Assembly (NCBI GenBank): GCA_964489425.1
Contig: CAZAYP010000001.1
Coordinates: 124,001-188,000, forward strand
Direction: 5' to 3'
DNA length: 64,000 nt
From: CAZAYP01 sp964489425 [NCBI: uncultured Verrucomicrobiota bacterium]
Lineage (GTDB): Bacteria; Verrucomicrobiota; Kiritimatiellia; RZYC01
The first letter of the stretch is position 1. Each line of letters begins with the position of its first letter. The position numbers and the translations under genes were made by a program. The notes under the pieces are model-generated. The model was not told where the DNA came from and searched no databases. It saw nothing but the letters and a program-made list of their open reading frames with translations. Below, one piece after another: positions 24,841 to 33,644 of this stretch.

Positions 24841-24957
24841 CAATATATTGTTTCACTACTAAGGCGTGATGTCAACCAGGCTTGCAACAAAAAGGTGGGA
24901 GGGGGCAACCCGTTTCAGCCCGGGCCGGGCCGGGGTGCGGGAGGGTTGGCCGTGGCC

Positions 24958-26448
24958 ATGACCTTGAACCCACCCGCGGCGGATGCCGGCGGGATCGCGC
25001 ATCTCTCCATGGCGCCCAAACCCATGGGCACCCAATGTCGCTGCGGCCACTGCGAGATCAGCATCCGCCTGCGGGATTCGGCCATTCCCCTGGTGTGCCC
25101 GTTCTGCCAGACGCGCCTGGCCACCAGCCACTACGAACCGGGCCGGCACACCCCGGAACCCGAAGGCGTCACCACGCAGATCGATCCGCGCAGTCGCTAC
25201 AAGCTCCCGTCGCGCAAGTACTTGGTGTTGCTGGCCATGGCCAGCACGTTCCTCCTGGCGCTGGCCGTGATCCTGAAAATCCATAACATCGAGTATTTCT
25301 GGTACCAGCCTTGGATCAACTTCTATAGCATCCTGGTGGGGATCTTCATCCTGTCCCGGTTCATCCTCGCCGCATTCTATACCGCGCCGCCGGACGTGGG
25401 CTACGAGCCCACGGTCACGGTCATCGTGGCCTGTCGCAACGAGGAAGATTCGATCGAGAAAACCATCGGCCGCATCTACGTCGAGGGGTACCCGCACACC
25501 AAGCTCGAGGTGGTCGCGGTCAACGACGGGTCCACGGACCGCACCCTGAGCCTCATGATGCGCGCGCAGGACCGGCACCCCGACCTGGTGGTGGTGGACT
25601 TCGAGCGCAACAAGGGCAAGCGCCACGGCATGGCCGTGGGCGCCCTGCTGGCGCGCGCCGACGTGCTGGTGTACGTGGACTCCGACAGCTTCCTCATGCC
25701 GGGCGCCATCCACAAGGTCGTGCAGGGGCTGGCCGACCCCACCGTGGCGGCCGTGTCCGGGCACACGGACGTGGAGAACGTGGACGTCAACGTCCTGACC
25801 AAGATGCAGGACCTGCGCTATTTCGTGTCGTACCGGGTGATGAAAGCCGCCGAGCACCTTTTCGGCGCGGTCAGCTGCTGCCCCGGCTGTTTTTCCGCCT
25901 ACCGGCGCTCCGTGGTGCTCAACGTGCTGGACCACTGGCTGCACATGAAGTTCCTCGGCACGATCGCCACCTACGGCGACGACCGCAGCCTGACCAACCA
26001 CGTGCTGCGGCATTACCGGGTGCTCTACGACGACGAGGCCCTGGCCACCACGATCGTCCCGGAACGTTGGAAAATCTACGTCAAGCAACAGGCGCGCTGG
26101 AAACGCTCGTGGGTGCGCGAGGGCTGCTATGCCGGCGCGTTCTTCTGGCGCAAGCACCCGATCGCCGCCATCTCGTGGTACGCCATGACCATCCTGCCGC
26201 TGGTCGGCCCGATGGTCATGTTCAACGCCCTGGTCATGATCCCCATCAACCTGGGCCGCATGCCCAGCTTCTACCTCGGCGGCGTGTTCATGGTGACCAT
26301 GCTCTGGTCCCTATACTACTACGAGAAGACCGGCCGGCCGCACTGGTGGACCGGGTTTGTCTTCATCTTCACCTACATGTTCTTCTTCAGCTGGCAGGGG
26401 TACTACTCCCTGCTCACCATGCGCCGCACCACCTGGGGGACCCGATGA
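24958..26448 (+). CDS. Processive GT2 glycosyltransferase (hyaluronan-synthase/PgaC-like) with N-terminal zinc ribbon
   Basis: 496 residues from the ATG at 24958; a GTG two codons upstream has better spacing to GGGAGGG. Residues 27-50 hold a zinc-ribbon-like set (CRCGHC and CPFC; Cys 27, 29, 32, 47, 50). Two helices follow (about 88-108 and 120-141), then the GT-A domain: NDGSTD 189-194, DSDS 241-244, GDDRSLTN 340-347 and QxxRW at 377-381. Three to four C-terminal helices form the translocation pore. These are the marks of synthases that polymerise and extrude a glycan such as hyaluronan, chitin oligomer, PNAG or cellulose. The GDDRxLTN and QQxRWxxS forms are nearest to hyaluronan synthases. 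Two bases separate its stop from the next ATG. Confidence 0.9.
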   Translation: MTLNPPAADAGGIAHLSMAPKPMGTQCRCGHCEISIRLRDSAIPLVCPFCQTRLATSHYEPGRHTPEPEGVTTQIDPRSRYKLPSRKYLVLLAMASTFLLALAVILKIHNIEYFWYQPWINFYSILVGIFILSRFILAAFYTAPPDVGYEPTVTVIVACRNEEDSIEKTIGRIYVEGYPHTKLEVVAVNDGSTDRTLSLMMRAQDRHPDLVVVDFERNKGKRHGMAVGALLARADVLVYVDSDSFLMPGAIHKVVQGLADPTVAAVSGHTDVENVDVNVLTKMQDLRYFVSYRVMKAAEHLFGAVSCCPGCFSAYRRSVVLNVLDHWLHMKFLGTIATYGDDRSLTNHVLRHYRVLYDDEALATTIVPERWKIYVKQQARWKRSWVREGCYAGAFFWRKHPIAAISWYAMTILPLVGPMVMFNALVMIPINLGRMPSFYLGGVFMVTMLWSLYYYEKTGRPHWWTGFVFIFTYMFFFSWQGYYSLLTMRRTTWGTR

Positions 26449-26449
26449 C

Positions 26450-29400
26450 ATGAACGCCCCGCCCAAGCCGCCGTCCCATGCCGCCCCCCCGCCGCCCGCG
26501 CCGGACGACCGGCCGGCCGGCCCCGGCCGCACGCCGGGCGCCCAGCCCGTGCAGTACACCCGCGCGTGGATGCTGTTCCTCATGTCGCTGTGCCTGCTGG
26601 TGGCCTGGGCCATTCCCCTGCGCATGTGGCTGGGGCACGTGATCTGGCCGCCGGTCCAGCGCGGGCCGGCCACGGCCACGGCGTTCATGGCGCTGGCGTA
26701 CGAGGGCGTGTCGGCCAAGACCAACGAGGTCAACCCGCGCCAGTTCCGCGAGCATATCAACGCGCTCAAGGAGCACGGCTACGTGCCGGTGTCGCTGCGC
26801 GAAGTGCGCGCCTTGTACCGCGAGAACCAGCCCCTGCCCCCCAAGGCCGTGCTGCTGACCTTCGACCACAGCCGCAAAACCTCGTTTTACGAGACCAAGT
26901 CGTTCCTGCGCCGCGCCGGCTGGAACGCCGTGATGTTCCTGTGGGTCAAGCCGATCGATGACGAGGATCCCGCGGCCCTGCTCTGGCCCTACGTCCGCAC
27001 CCTCGCCCGCTCGCCCAACTGGGAAATCGCCGCCCAGAGCTACAACGGGTTCGCCCTGGTGCCCACGGACCCGTTCGGCGACGCGGGCCACTTCATGACC
27101 TCCCGCGAGTGGTTCGCCCGCGAGTCGCGCTACGAGACCCTCGACGAAATGGTCAGCCGCCTCAAGGCCGACCACCAGCGCTGCCTCGACGAGATCCTCG
27201 AGGAGACCGCCCAGTTGCCCCTGGCCTACGCCTACCCCTACGGCGATTTCGGCCAGTTCATGCGCCGCGAGCAGCAGATTAAAAAAATCAACCAGAACCT
27301 GGTCGGCCGCTACTACGATGTGGGGTTCCTCACCGGCAACTTCGCCTGCAACACGCGGTTCACGGATCCGCGGCGCCTGAACCGCATGCGGGTCAACCCG
27401 GCCTGGTCGGGCGCGGACCTGGTCTCGATCCTCGACCGGTCCTGGCCGCGCAACGAGGCGATCGCCTACACCAACGCCGAGGCGACGGCCTCCGCGTGGA
27501 TCGTGGACTGGGGCTCCATGGAAGTTGCGCGCCAGCGCCTGGTCCTGCAGTCGAGCAAGAATGAGCCCGGCCAACCCGCTCCGCCGCAGGGGTCCGAGAC
27601 CATGGCCACCAACGAGGCCACCGTGGCCGACGCCGAAGCCGGGGACGAAGACTGGCTGGTGCTGCTCGCGCGCGAGGACATCACCGGCGCCCGAATGTGG
27701 CTGGCGCCCAGCAGCATGCGGCAGGATTTCTACTGGAAAATCGTGTTCCGCCTGGTCGATGGCCAGATGGGCATCTTCCTGCGCGGCAGCCCGGACGAGG
27801 AACAGTTCGTCTATTTCGGCATCGACACCCGCGGCAGCGTCTGGCTGCGCCAGAAATACGCCGGCCTGCCGCCGTTCACGCTGGCCTCGCGCAAGGTGCG
27901 CTTCTTCACCACCGCGGACCACGTGCTGGAGGTGTATTTGCGCGGCCCCCTGTTCGGCGCCGTGCTCGATGGCCAGCCGGTCTTCGATGAGCGCACCGAG
28001 CTGCGCGGCGAGCCCGCGCCCGGCATGCTGGGCATCAGCGTGTGGGACACCGAGCGCGGCAAGGCGCGCCTGGAAATCGCGGATATCACCCTCAGCGAGC
28101 AGGAACCCACCCTGGCCTACTGGCACACGGATGAAACCGCGGAGCCTTTCAGCACCCGGTGGATCCACGAGAACGGGTTCCGCCTGACCCACCTCAGCCC
28201 CAGCTGGCTGGAAATCTCGCCCGGCGGCCGCCTGAGCCAGATGACCACCGACTGGACCATCCCCCAGCTGCTGGCCCGCATCTACAATCTGAAGTTCATG
28301 CCCCACATGGATGTGCGCGACGATAACTGGGAAGGCGCCATGGCGCCCAACCAGCTGCTGCGCAGTGTCGAGGAGGTCAAGGCCGATGGCTTGCTGATCG
28401 ACTTCTCCCAGATCAAGCCCATGCCGCTGGCGCCGGTCACCGCCTGGCTGAAGCAGCTGTGGACCCTGTTCGAGGACCAAGGGCTGCAACTGCTGGTGCG
28501 CTGGCCCAAGGCCCTGGAAACCTCCGCCATGATCCAGCCCGTGTTCGCGGTCATTCCCAACCTGCAAATTGCCGTGGCCGGCGACTCGCCGATCAAGGCC
28601 GGCCTGCCGGGCGCCAACGCCACGCCGGTCGTGGCCGAGGACATTCCCGCGCCCGCCAACCCCGGCCGCATCCCCAAGATCTACCAGATCCGGCCGCCGT
28701 CCGAGGAGTCCAAGGAGCTGACCACGCAGGAGCGCATCCGCACCCTGCAGCAGGAAGGCAAGTCCGCGCTGACCGCCAACCGCCCCCAGGAAGCCATCGA
28801 CCTGTGGAAACAGTGGCGCGCGCTGGCGCCCAATGACCCCATCCCCCGGATGCTGATCGGCGACGTGTACGCGCGCCTGGGCGACTACGACCAGGCCCTG
28901 CAGTATTTCCAGGACAGCCTGTTCCTGGACCCCGGCCGCGTGTCGCTGGCCATGCGGCGCGCCAACCTGCTGGACGAGATGGGCCGCAGCGACGAAGCCA
29001 TTCAGGCCATGAACCTCTACGCCCGCCTGTTCCCGGAAAACACGGACGTGCTCATGGCCCAAGCCTCGTGGTACGACCGCCACGGCCAGCGCGCCAAAGC
29101 GCGCGAACTGCTCCAGCACGCCCTGGAACTGCGGCCGGACGACCTGCGCGTGGTCGTGGTCGCCGCGCGCCTGGCCGACACGCCCGAGGAACGCCAGGCC
29201 AGCCTGGCGCGGATCCTCGCGTTCCGCGACCGCCCCGAACTGTACATGGACCTGGGCGATGCCATCCAGCAGCACGAGCTGCTCGCCATGCCCGGCGCCG
29301 CCGTGCTCACGCCGCTGATCGACGCCATCTGCGATACCAGCTCCAACCAGCAGGTCGTCGCCCTGTTCCAGCAGTTCAAGGGCTTGCCTGAGCCGGTGCG

Positions 29401-30598
29401 CGACACCTTCGCCATGGGCCGGCTCTCGGAGTCCTGGCGCATGGGCGGCGGCTTGGCCATGCCCGATAACCAGGGCCGGTTCCAAATCCGCACCGACGGG
29501 GCTCACAAGGAGCTGTTCGTGCAGCTCAACGGCGCGGAGCTCACGCGCAACGGCCAGGTGGCCGCCACGCTGGTGGGCAACGCCGGCGAGTTCTGGCTGG
29601 TGGCCAAGCGGGGCTGGAAGCATTACATCCGGTTCGGCTTCGACGTCAGCGGCATGCTGTACCTGCAGATCTGGATCGATGGCCGGCTGGTGGCCAACCA
29701 GAAGCGCTTCTGGATGCGCGGCGCCGACGCCCTGCGCATGCGCCTCGACGTGCGCGGCTACGGCGCCATGGGCTACATCAACGACAAGCCGGCGTTCGAG
29801 GCGCCGGTCATCGTCCCGCGCGATCTCTGGGCCGGGTACTGGGGCATCTCCATCTTTGCGCCCGAACCCGGCCAGGCCCTCGCCAGCCTCAACGAGATCT
29901 CCGTGGCCCCCCTGCCGCTCGAGGTAGCCCTGTTGCCGCCGCCCTCGGAGAAGGTCGATCCGGACCAGCTCATCTCCGTCCTGCGCCCCATGGCCGGCGT
30001 GGTGTCGGCGCTGGCGCCGCGCTGGTTTTTCTGGCAGCCCAACGGCCAGCTGGAACGGTATTACCAGGCCGATGACGACCTGGTGACCATCCTGGCCCGG
30101 TTCCACGGCATGGAGCTGCTCCCCGCCATCGAGATGTCCGAACGCCTCGAGATCCAGCCTGAGGCGCTGATCAAAAAGGCCGAGGAATTCCGGCTCGACG
30201 GGTTTATCCTCCTGTTCTCCATGATGCCGGACGAAGCCTGGTTCCAGAAATACGGGCCGGCCCTGGAGTCCGCGCCGCTGGATATCCTGGTGGTCGTGCC
30301 GGATGCCGCGGCCCAGGCCGCCCGGGTCCGCGCCCTGGGCCCCGCCTCCACCTTCTTCAGCGGCCGGGGACCGGTGCATACCATGCGCTGGATGTCGTGG
30401 CCCAATCCCCAGGTGGCAGACGCCGCGGGCCTCGCCGCGATCACGGAAAACACCGTCCTGCAGCTCGATTGGCATGCGGCCGTCTCCGCGGTGTCCAATG
30501 CCCTCCCAGCCGCCGTCGGAACCCCGACCAATGCTCCCGTGCGATCCCCGAAATATTTCGAGAGCAAGCTGCACGAGGACAGCTCGTCGCCGGATTAA
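26450..30598 (+). CDS. Giant membrane-anchored protein: degenerate PgaB-like deacetylase, TPRs and duplicated LamG-like/barrel modules
   Basis: 1382 residues. A Pro-rich cytoplasmic head and one helix (about 39-65) anchor it. Residues 78-340 resemble the NodB/PgaB polysaccharide deacetylase (ALLTFD-type strand at 134-140, AYPYGDFG at 261-268). The metal-binding Asp-Asp has become DH (139-140) and the His-x-x-x-His motif is absent (AQSYNGF at 195-201), so catalysis is probably lost. Residues 402-548 look like a concanavalin/LamG-like beta sandwich, and 556-710 a PgaB-C-terminal-like barrel (KADGLLIDF). TPRs span 760-900. A second sandwich (992-1155) and second barrel-like part (RLDGFILLF near 1248) repeat the pattern. 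It is encoded with the GT2 synthase and is inferred to bind or guide the polymer in the periplasm. Confidence 0.72.
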   Translation: MNAPPKPPSHAAPPPPAPDDRPAGPGRTPGAQPVQYTRAWMLFLMSLCLLVAWAIPLRMWLGHVIWPPVQRGPATATAFMALAYEGVSAKTNEVNPRQFREHINALKEHGYVPVSLREVRALYRENQPLPPKAVLLTFDHSRKTSFYETKSFLRRAGWNAVMFLWVKPIDDEDPAALLWPYVRTLARSPNWEIAAQSYNGFALVPTDPFGDAGHFMTSREWFARESRYETLDEMVSRLKADHQRCLDEILEETAQLPLAYAYPYGDFGQFMRREQQIKKINQNLVGRYYDVGFLTGNFACNTRFTDPRRLNRMRVNPAWSGADLVSILDRSWPRNEAIAYTNAEATASAWIVDWGSMEVARQRLVLQSSKNEPGQPAPPQGSETMATNEATVADAEAGDEDWLVLLAREDITGARMWLAPSSMRQDFYWKIVFRLVDGQMGIFLRGSPDEEQFVYFGIDTRGSVWLRQKYAGLPPFTLASRKVRFFTTADHVLEVYLRGPLFGAVLDGQPVFDERTELRGEPAPGMLGISVWDTERGKARLEIADITLSEQEPTLAYWHTDETAEPFSTRWIHENGFRLTHLSPSWLEISPGGRLSQMTTDWTIPQLLARIYNLKFMPHMDVRDDNWEGAMAPNQLLRSVEEVKADGLLIDFSQIKPMPLAPVTAWLKQLWTLFEDQGLQLLVRWPKALETSAMIQPVFAVIPNLQIAVAGDSPIKAGLPGANATPVVAEDIPAPANPGRIPKIYQIRPPSEESKELTTQERIRTLQQEGKSALTANRPQEAIDLWKQWRALAPNDPIPRMLIGDVYARLGDYDQALQYFQDSLFLDPGRVSLAMRRANLLDEMGRSDEAIQAMNLYARLFPENTDVLMAQASWYDRHGQRAKARELLQHALELRPDDLRVVVVAARLADTPEERQASLARILAFRDRPELYMDLGDAIQQHELLAMPGAAVLTPLIDAICDTSSNQQVVALFQQFKGLPEPVRDTFAMGRLSESWRMGGGLAMPDNQGRFQIRTDGAHKELFVQLNGAELTRNGQVAATLVGNAGEFWLVAKRGWKHYIRFGFDVSGMLYLQIWIDGRLVANQKRFWMRGADALRMRLDVRGYGAMGYINDKPAFEAPVIVPRDLWAGYWGISIFAPEPGQALASLNEISVAPLPLEVALLPPPSEKVDPDQLISVLRPMAGVVSALAPRWFFWQPNGQLERYYQADDDLVTILARFHGMELLPAIEMSERLEIQPEALIKKAEEFRLDGFILLFSMMPDEAWFQKYGPALESAPLDILVVVPDAAAQAARVRALGPASTFFSGRGPVHTMRWMSWPNPQVADAAGLAAITENTVLQLDWHAAVSAVSNALPAAVGTPTNAPVRSPKYFESKLHEDSSSPD

Positions 30599-30613
30599 AA
30601 CCTGGCCGCGGAT

Positions 30614-31141
30614 CTACCGCTCGGCTGCACCGGCATGGGCCGCGTACAGGTCGGCGACCTGCGCCGCCACCTGCGCCACCTCCAGCCCGTCCGTATCCAC
30701 CGCCAGGGGGATGCTCGCGTACAGCGACCGCCGGGCCTCCAGCAGCTGCCGGATACGCGCCACCGGATCCGCCACGGCCAGCAGCGGCCGGTGCGGATTG
30801 CGCCCCACCCGCGCCAGGATCGTTTCCGGCCGCGCCCGCAGGCAGATCAACACGCCCTTGCGCCCGAAATCCGCCAGGTTGTCCGGGTTGAGCACCACGC
30901 CGCCGCCGGTGGCCACCACGAGGCCGTCCCGCGCCGCCAGCTCCCGCACCAGGTCCCGCTCGCACTGGCGGAAAAAAGACTCGCCCGGCCCGGCAAAAAT
31001 CTCGGGGATCGGCCGGCCCTGCCGGGCCTCGATCTCGTGGTCCATGTCAACAAAGGTTTTGCCCAGCCGCCGGGCCACCGCCCGGCCCGTGGCGGACTTG
31101 CCGGTGCCCATGAAGCCGAAAAGGACCAGGTTGGGTTTCAT
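30614..31141 (-). CDS. aroK: Shikimate kinase
   Basis: 175 residues, standard for AroK. Phosphorylates shikimate at O3 with ATP, the fifth step of chorismate synthesis. Walker A is GFMGTGKS (9-16). The substrate-binding residues are seen in FVDMDHEIE (Asp), FRQCERDLV (Arg) and ATGGGVV, and the LID region contains RNPHRPLL with its Arg. I use the ATG at 31141 (MKPNLVLFGF); a longer version would add 11 poorly conserved residues. aroE is encoded nearby on the same strand with two unrelated genes between. Its stop faces that of the giant plus-strand gene, 16 bp away. Confidence 0.94.
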   Translation of the reverse strand: MKPNLVLFGFMGTGKSATGRAVARRLGKTFVDMDHEIEARQGRPIPEIFAGPGESFFRQCERDLVRELAARDGLVVATGGGVVLNPDNLADFGRKGVLICLRARPETILARVGRNPHRPLLAVADPVARIRQLLEARRSLYASIPLAVDTDGLEVAQVAAQVADLYAAHAGAAER

Positions 31142-31197
31142 GACGCGCCCCGCGGCCTCATACCATTTCCGCATGAGGATCGGTACTTATCTGGGCT

Positions 31198-31218
31198 CCC
31201 CGCCTTTTCAAGGCGGGG
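31198..31218. repeat. Short GC-rich hairpin repeat (CCCCGCCTT-TTC-AAGGCGGGG)
   Basis: Perfect 9-bp inverted repeat with a 3-nt loop upstream of aroK. The same element occurs in inverse orientation at 54061-54095, and a variant lies 110 bp away at 31308-31328. It is a REP-like dispersed element rather than a gene-specific structure. Confidence 0.75.
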
Positions 31219-31307
31219 GGGACCCGAAGGGTGGGGCGGTTGTTCCGGGGTCCACCCACCGCGATATCGGGGCGCGGACCATCCACAACCACCCCGGCCT
31301 GCGGCCA

Positions 31308-31328
31308 CCCCTCCTTGCAAAGGAGGGG
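31308..31328. repeat. Short hairpin repeat, variant (CCCCTCCTT-GCA-AAGGAGGGG)
   Basis: Perfect 9-bp inverted repeat with a 3-nt loop. Same architecture as the element at 31198-31218, with one G to T change in each arm. Both lie in the 219-bp gap between aroK and the prepilin peptidase gene, which otherwise holds nothing I recognise. Confidence 0.7.
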
Positions 31329-31360
31329 AGCTTGTATGCTTGTTCTCATGCGAAATGGTA

Positions 31361-32197
31361 TCACAGGGGCAGCGGCCGCGTCACCCAGGCCACGTACAGG
31401 TCCCACCAGTGCGACCCGGCCAGCGGCCAGACGATCGCGGCCACGGCCAGGTACGGGCCGTACGGCAGCCGGCTCTGCCACTGGTGCTTGCCGCTGAGAA
31501 TCAGGGTCACGCCGATCACCGAGCCGATCAGCGATGAAAACATGATCGTGAAGATGACCGCCGGCCACCCTAAAAACGCGCCGATGGCCGCGATCAGCTT
31601 GACGTCGCCCAATCCCATGGCGTCTTTCTTGAACGCCAGCCGGCCCACGAACGCCACGATGTACAGCAATCCGCCGCCCACGGCCGCGCCGATGGCCCCC
31701 TCCAGCAACCCCATCCAGCGGTCCGCCGTGCCGTGCAATTGCGGCGCCAGCCAGCTCGCCGCCAGGCCGGCGACGATCCCGCCCAGGGTGACGCGGTCGG
31801 GGATCCACATGTGGTCCAGATCCACGAACGTGCCCATGACCAGGCCGCTGAACAACAGCCACAGGGCGGGCGTGCGCGCGTCCACCCCGTACTGCCACCA
31901 CGCCAGCAGGAACAGCGCGCCCACCAGCGTCTCCACCAGCGCGTAGCGCGACGAAATGGGCTGGCGGCAGCCGCGGCACCGGCCGCGCAACAGCACGGCG
32001 TAGCTCAGGATGGGAATGTTGTCGTACCACGCGATCATGTGGTTGCAGCGCGGGCAGTGCGACCGCGGCTTGACCACCGATTCCTCGCGCGGGATGCGGT
32101 AAATGCAGACGTTCAAGAAGCTGCCCACGCAGGCGCCGAATACAAAAACCAGCGTCGACAGGTACACCCACAAGCCCGTGGTCATTTCCAAAATCAT
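31361..32197 (-). CDS. Prepilin peptidase (type IV leader peptidase, A24 family)
   Basis: 278 residues, polytopic. Cleaves the leader of type IV pilins and pseudopilins and methylates the new N-terminus in the inner membrane. The N-terminal domain has GSFLNVCIYRIP and the two cysteine pairs CPRC and CRGC of the zinc-binding cytoplasmic loop. The catalytic aspartates lie in FVDLDHMWIPD and MGLGDVKL. Both domains, methylase and protease, are therefore present. The ATG at 32197 follows a G6 run; a second ATG five codons in is possible. No pilin or secretion gene is in the window, so its substrates are encoded elsewhere. Confidence 0.95.
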   Translation of the reverse strand: MILEMTTGLWVYLSTLVFVFGACVGSFLNVCIYRIPREESVVKPRSHCPRCNHMIAWYDNIPILSYAVLLRGRCRGCRQPISSRYALVETLVGALFLLAWWQYGVDARTPALWLLFSGLVMGTFVDLDHMWIPDRVTLGGIVAGLAASWLAPQLHGTADRWMGLLEGAIGAAVGGGLLYIVAFVGRLAFKKDAMGLGDVKLIAAIGAFLGWPAVIFTIMFSSLIGSVIGVTLILSGKHQWQSRLPYGPYLAVAAIVWPLAGSHWWDLYVAWVTRPLPL

Positions 32198-32230
32198 GGT
32201 GTCGCTTTCCCCCCCGGCGGCCCGGCGCTC

Positions 32231-32572
32231 TCAGCCCAGGCGCAGCCGGCAGTTTTTAGTTCCAAACGGGTTCCCGCAGAAGTTTTCTCCGCCGTACCGG
32301 TAAATCTCCGGCTCCGCCTCGATCTCCAGCCAAGCCTGGCGCGTCACGTCATAATACTTGTATTCATAATACCCCGGCGGCAGCTCAACCACCGCCCGGT
32401 TGCTGCCGGCCGCCCGGTGGAAAAATCCAAGGGCCGGTTCCTCGTGCCGGGTGCTCCAGTCGTTGAACGTTCCGGCCACGACGACCTTGCGTTCCGCGGT
32501 CTGGAACCGGCCCAGGTCAAACGTGACCCGGAACCGGCCGGTCTTGGGAATCCACTCTACCTGGGTCACCAC
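32231..32572 (-). CDS. Small CBM48/AMPK-type glycogen-binding-like domain protein
   Basis: 113 residues with a GTG start (GTG-GTG tandem at 32572). It is one early-set immunoglobulin-like domain: RVTFDLGRF, VVVAGTFNDWS, ELPPGYYEYKYYD and a C-terminal GNPFGTKNCRL. The VAGTFNDW and YEYKY motifs are hallmarks of the E-set/CBM48 module that binds alpha-glucans in branching enzymes, isoamylases and AMPK beta. No signal peptide and no catalytic domain. It lies between aroE and the prepilin peptidase gene, 34 bp after aroE, in the same direction. It might target partners to glycogen; the function is unknown. Confidence 0.72.
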   Translation of the reverse strand: MVTQVEWIPKTGRFRVTFDLGRFQTAERKVVVAGTFNDWSTRHEEPALGFFHRAAGSNRAVVELPPGYYEYKYYDVTRQAWLEIEAEPEIYRYGGENFCGNPFGTKNCRLRLG

Positions 32573-32606
32573 CGCCTGGGTTCCTCGATTAAACAGGCCG
32601 CAGGCA

Positions 32607-33473
32607 TTACCGGGCCACCAGCCCGTACACGGCCGCCTCTAAAGCTGCTTTCATAACCGCAACCGGCGCGGGCTGTCCAGTCCAAATCTCCAGCGCCCGG
32701 GCGCCCTGGTGCAATAGCATGCCCAAGCCGTTCACGCCGCGGGCCCCGGCCGCGTGCGCCGCGCGCAGGAACCCGGTCTCGGGATACATGTACACCAGGT
32801 CCATGGCAAACTGGCCCGGCCGGAACGCGCCGGCAGCCAGCGGCGCCGGATCTTCCGGCTGCATGCCCACGGGCGTGGCTTGCACCACGATGTCCGCCTC
32901 GCGCGCGGCCGGCTCGCGCGGCGCGTCCGCTGCCAGCGCGGTAGCCTGGCACGATCCCAGGGCCGTGATCTCGTCCGCCACTCGCCGGGCCCGGGCCGCA
33001 TCCACGTCGGCCAGGGTGATCGCCGCAGCACCGGCCTGCGCCGCGGTCATGGCCACGGCCCGGCCGGCGCCGCCGCTGCCGAGGATGAACAGGCTCCGCC
33101 CCTTGACGCCGTGGCCGGCGGCCTCCTCCAGCGCCTTGAGAAACCCGGCGCCGTCGGTGTTGTACCCGACCATGCCGTCGGCCGTGAACGCCACGGTGTT
33201 GACCGCGCCCAGCAACTTGGCGAGCGGGTCGAGTTTCGGCAGGATTCGGGCGGCCACCTCCTTGAGCGGGATGGTCAGGTTGACCCCGCCCGCGCCCAGC
33301 GTGTGCAACCCCTCCAGGGCCGCGGATAACTCGTCCGGCTCCACGTCAAACGCCAGGTACACCGCTGCCAGGTCCATCTCCCGGAACGCGGCATTATGCA
33401 TGACCGGCGACAGGGAATGCCCGATGGGGTGCCCCAGCACCGCGAACAACTGCGCGCGGCTATGAATGGTCAT
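32607..33473 (-). CDS. aroE: Shikimate dehydrogenase (NADP+)
   Basis: 288 residues. Reduces 3-dehydroshikimate to shikimate with NADPH in the cytoplasm. The substrate domain shows VLGHPIGHSLSPVMHNAAF (SxS and Lys-Asp region: NLTIPLKEVA with catalytic Lys, GYNTDGAGF with Asp). The nucleotide domain has LGSGGAGRAVAMTA and a C-terminal GLGMLLHQGARALEIWTG. All expected AroE motifs are present. With aroK 1.5 kb away on the same strand it completes two adjacent pathway steps. Confidence 0.95.
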   Translation of the reverse strand: MTIHSRAQLFAVLGHPIGHSLSPVMHNAAFREMDLAAVYLAFDVEPDELSAALEGLHTLGAGGVNLTIPLKEVAARILPKLDPLAKLLGAVNTVAFTADGMVGYNTDGAGFLKALEEAAGHGVKGRSLFILGSGGAGRAVAMTAAQAGAAAITLADVDAARARRVADEITALGSCQATALAADAPREPAAREADIVVQATPVGMQPEDPAPLAAGAFRPGQFAMDLVYMYPETGFLRAAHAAGARGVNGLGMLLHQGARALEIWTGQPAPVAVMKAALEAAVYGLVAR

Positions 33474-33504
33474 GACCTATATCTCCTTTGGGTACAGAAA
33501 ATCT

Positions 33505-33569
33505 CCCGCCAAGGCGCCAAGCCGCAAAGGAAAACACGACTCTTCGTGGCGGCTTGGCGCCTTGGCGGG
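33505..33569. repeat. Perfect 21-bp inverted repeat with 23-nt loop in aroE-leuA gap
   Basis: Left arm 33505-33525 and right arm 33549-33569 are exact reverse complements of 21 nt (starting CCCGCCAAGGCGCC), separated by 33526-33548. On the minus strand a weak T-rich patch follows, so it may end leuA transcription, which stops at 33645. The CCAAGGCGCCAAG theme looks like a dispersed intergenic palindrome rather than a dedicated terminator. Confidence 0.75.
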
Positions 33570-33644
33570 AAAATATATTTCTGATCAGCGGCAATGAAAA
33601 ACCAGCGCAAGGGCGCGGCCCATCGGCCGCGCCCTCGCGATCCA

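Noticed and set aside
26414-30574. 1386-residue minus-strand open frame opposite the giant plus-strand gene
   Set aside because: It is an antisense shadow produced by high-GC third positions. The translation is rich in His, Gly, Arg, Val and Gln without domains, whereas the plus strand has clear motifs, a signal anchor and a start linked to the GT2 gene.
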